From Synergistaceae bacterium (GTDB lineage Bacteria; Synergistota; Synergistia; Synergistales; Synergistaceae): a stretch of 32,233 bases of DNA. The DNA is taken from assembly GCA_031290815.1 (NCBI GenBank), contig JAISLO010000139.1, positions 1 to 32,233 on the forward strand, written 5' to 3'. Positions 31,867-32,233 of the stretch are shown in pieces. The stretch's first letter is position 1. Each line of letters begins with the position of its first letter. A model generated the notes under the pieces. The model was not told the DNA's origin. It saw only the letters and a list, made by a program, of their open reading frames with translations, and ran no database searches. Position numbers and translations under genes: made by a program.

Positions 31867-32233
31867 TTACAGTCCGTAAAGTGGTTCGAATTTCCGCCTG
31901 AGGTAATCAATGTAATGGCTTGCAGAGAGCGTCTCGCCTGAGAATTTGCGAAGGATTTCTGAAGCGGAGTAGAGCGCGCCGTATCTACGGATATTCTCGT
32001 TGTGCCACGCGTTGATCTCTCCAAATTCGCCGCAAGCTACCAGTTTCCAGAAATCAGTAACGGACTCTTGCAACGAGGCGAGGAAGTGTCCGTCATAGCA
32101 GTTTGCAAGCACGTAGTTCTGGTAATACCCAATCCATCCGCTGAACCACTGTACATCCTGCAATATACCTTCGGCATAATTTTGGGGACGAACTCCTAAA
32201 TATTCATCATACTTGTCCGCCCACAAGCTCGGC
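31867..32233 (-). CDS. M32-type (Taq) carboxypeptidase, C-terminal part
   Basis: The frame is open through the right edge of the window, so only the last ~121 residues are visible. They match the C-terminus of thermostable (M32) metallocarboxypeptidases. LWADKYDEYLGVRPQN is followed by EGILQDVQWFSGWIGYYQNY, corresponding to the family motif GVLQDxHWxxGxxGYFPxY, and then helices ending in DYLRRKFEPLYGL. The conserved His of that motif is replaced by Gln here (QDVQW), which may alter the enzyme. The metal-binding HExxH would lie beyond the edge. It stands upstream of the tautomerase-flavin reductase-dipeptidase set on the same strand, and suggests stepwise peptide breakdown. Confidence 0.82.
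   Translation of the reverse strand, partial: PSLWADKYDEYLGVRPQNYAEGILQDVQWFSGWIGYYQNYVLANCYDGHFLASLQESVTDFWKLVACGEFGEINAWHNENIRRYGALYSASEILRKFSGETLSASHYIDYLRRKFEPLYGL

Noticed and set aside
1..32233. CRISPR arrays, tRNA or rRNA genes, insertion sequences and phage genes
   Set aside because: Reading through the window I saw no regularly spaced repeats, tRNA cloverleaf ends, transposase motifs or integrase motifs.

Overview
The window looks like a chromosomal segment of an anaerobic, amino-acid- or organic-acid-fermenting bacterium. A single-polypeptide pyruvate:ferredoxin oxidoreductase, a soluble fumarate reductase, HdrABC/Flx electron-transfer proteins, two-subunit class I fumarase, a methylmalonyl-CoA carboxyltransferase, and a DUF5058/amidohydrolase pair together suggest Synergistota (Synergistes/Cloacibacillus-like). 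That assignment is inference from gene content; there is no rRNA or marker gene here.

Layout. (1) 1-2355, minus strand: an amidohydrolase, a DUF5058 membrane protein and a second, truncated membrane protein. A strong sigma70-type promoter drives them, and a perfect 30-bp palindrome covers its start site. (2) 2356-2953: a decayed piece of a PstS-like binding-protein gene, and the terminator of the next operon. (3) 2954-14352, minus strand: twelve genes, transcribed mdh - hdrB - hdrC - hdrA - flxD(mvhD) - flxC - flxB - flxA - frdB - frdA - fumarase alpha - fumarase beta. Most junctions overlap or are a few bases apart. (4) 14353-16099: a divergent control region, a lysR gene and a second control region. 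Nearly identical AT-rich dyad elements lie on both sides of lysR. (5) 16100-24945, plus strand: PFOR, a carboxyltransferase/oxaloacetate decarboxylase alpha subunit, succinate CoA-transferase, methylmalonyl-CoA epimerase and methylmalonyl-CoA carboxyltransferase, ending in a strong terminator. (6) pncB behind a structured leader, then a chemoreceptor gene. (7) 28744-32233, minus strand: a peptide/amide-handling set (M32 carboxypeptidase fragment, MIF-type tautomerase, flavin reductase, M20 dipeptidase, ATC-hydrolase-like protein).

Blocks 3 and 5 together encode nearly all of the methylmalonyl-CoA (randomising) propionate pathway: pyruvate, oxaloacetate, malate, fumarate, succinate, succinyl-CoA and methylmalonyl-CoA to propionyl-CoA. 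Methylmalonyl-CoA mutase and a biotin carrier are not in the window. The most interesting feature is that the fumarate reductase has no membrane anchor and sits in one operon with a full HdrABC-FlxABCD set. This suggests a soluble NADH-dependent, flavin-based electron-bifurcating fumarate reductase, in which fumarate takes the role that heterodisulfide plays in methanogens. FrdA also carries Asn where classical enzymes have the FAD-linking His, which favours fumarate reduction over succinate oxidation. The shared dyads around lysR suggest that both arms of the pathway are controlled together.
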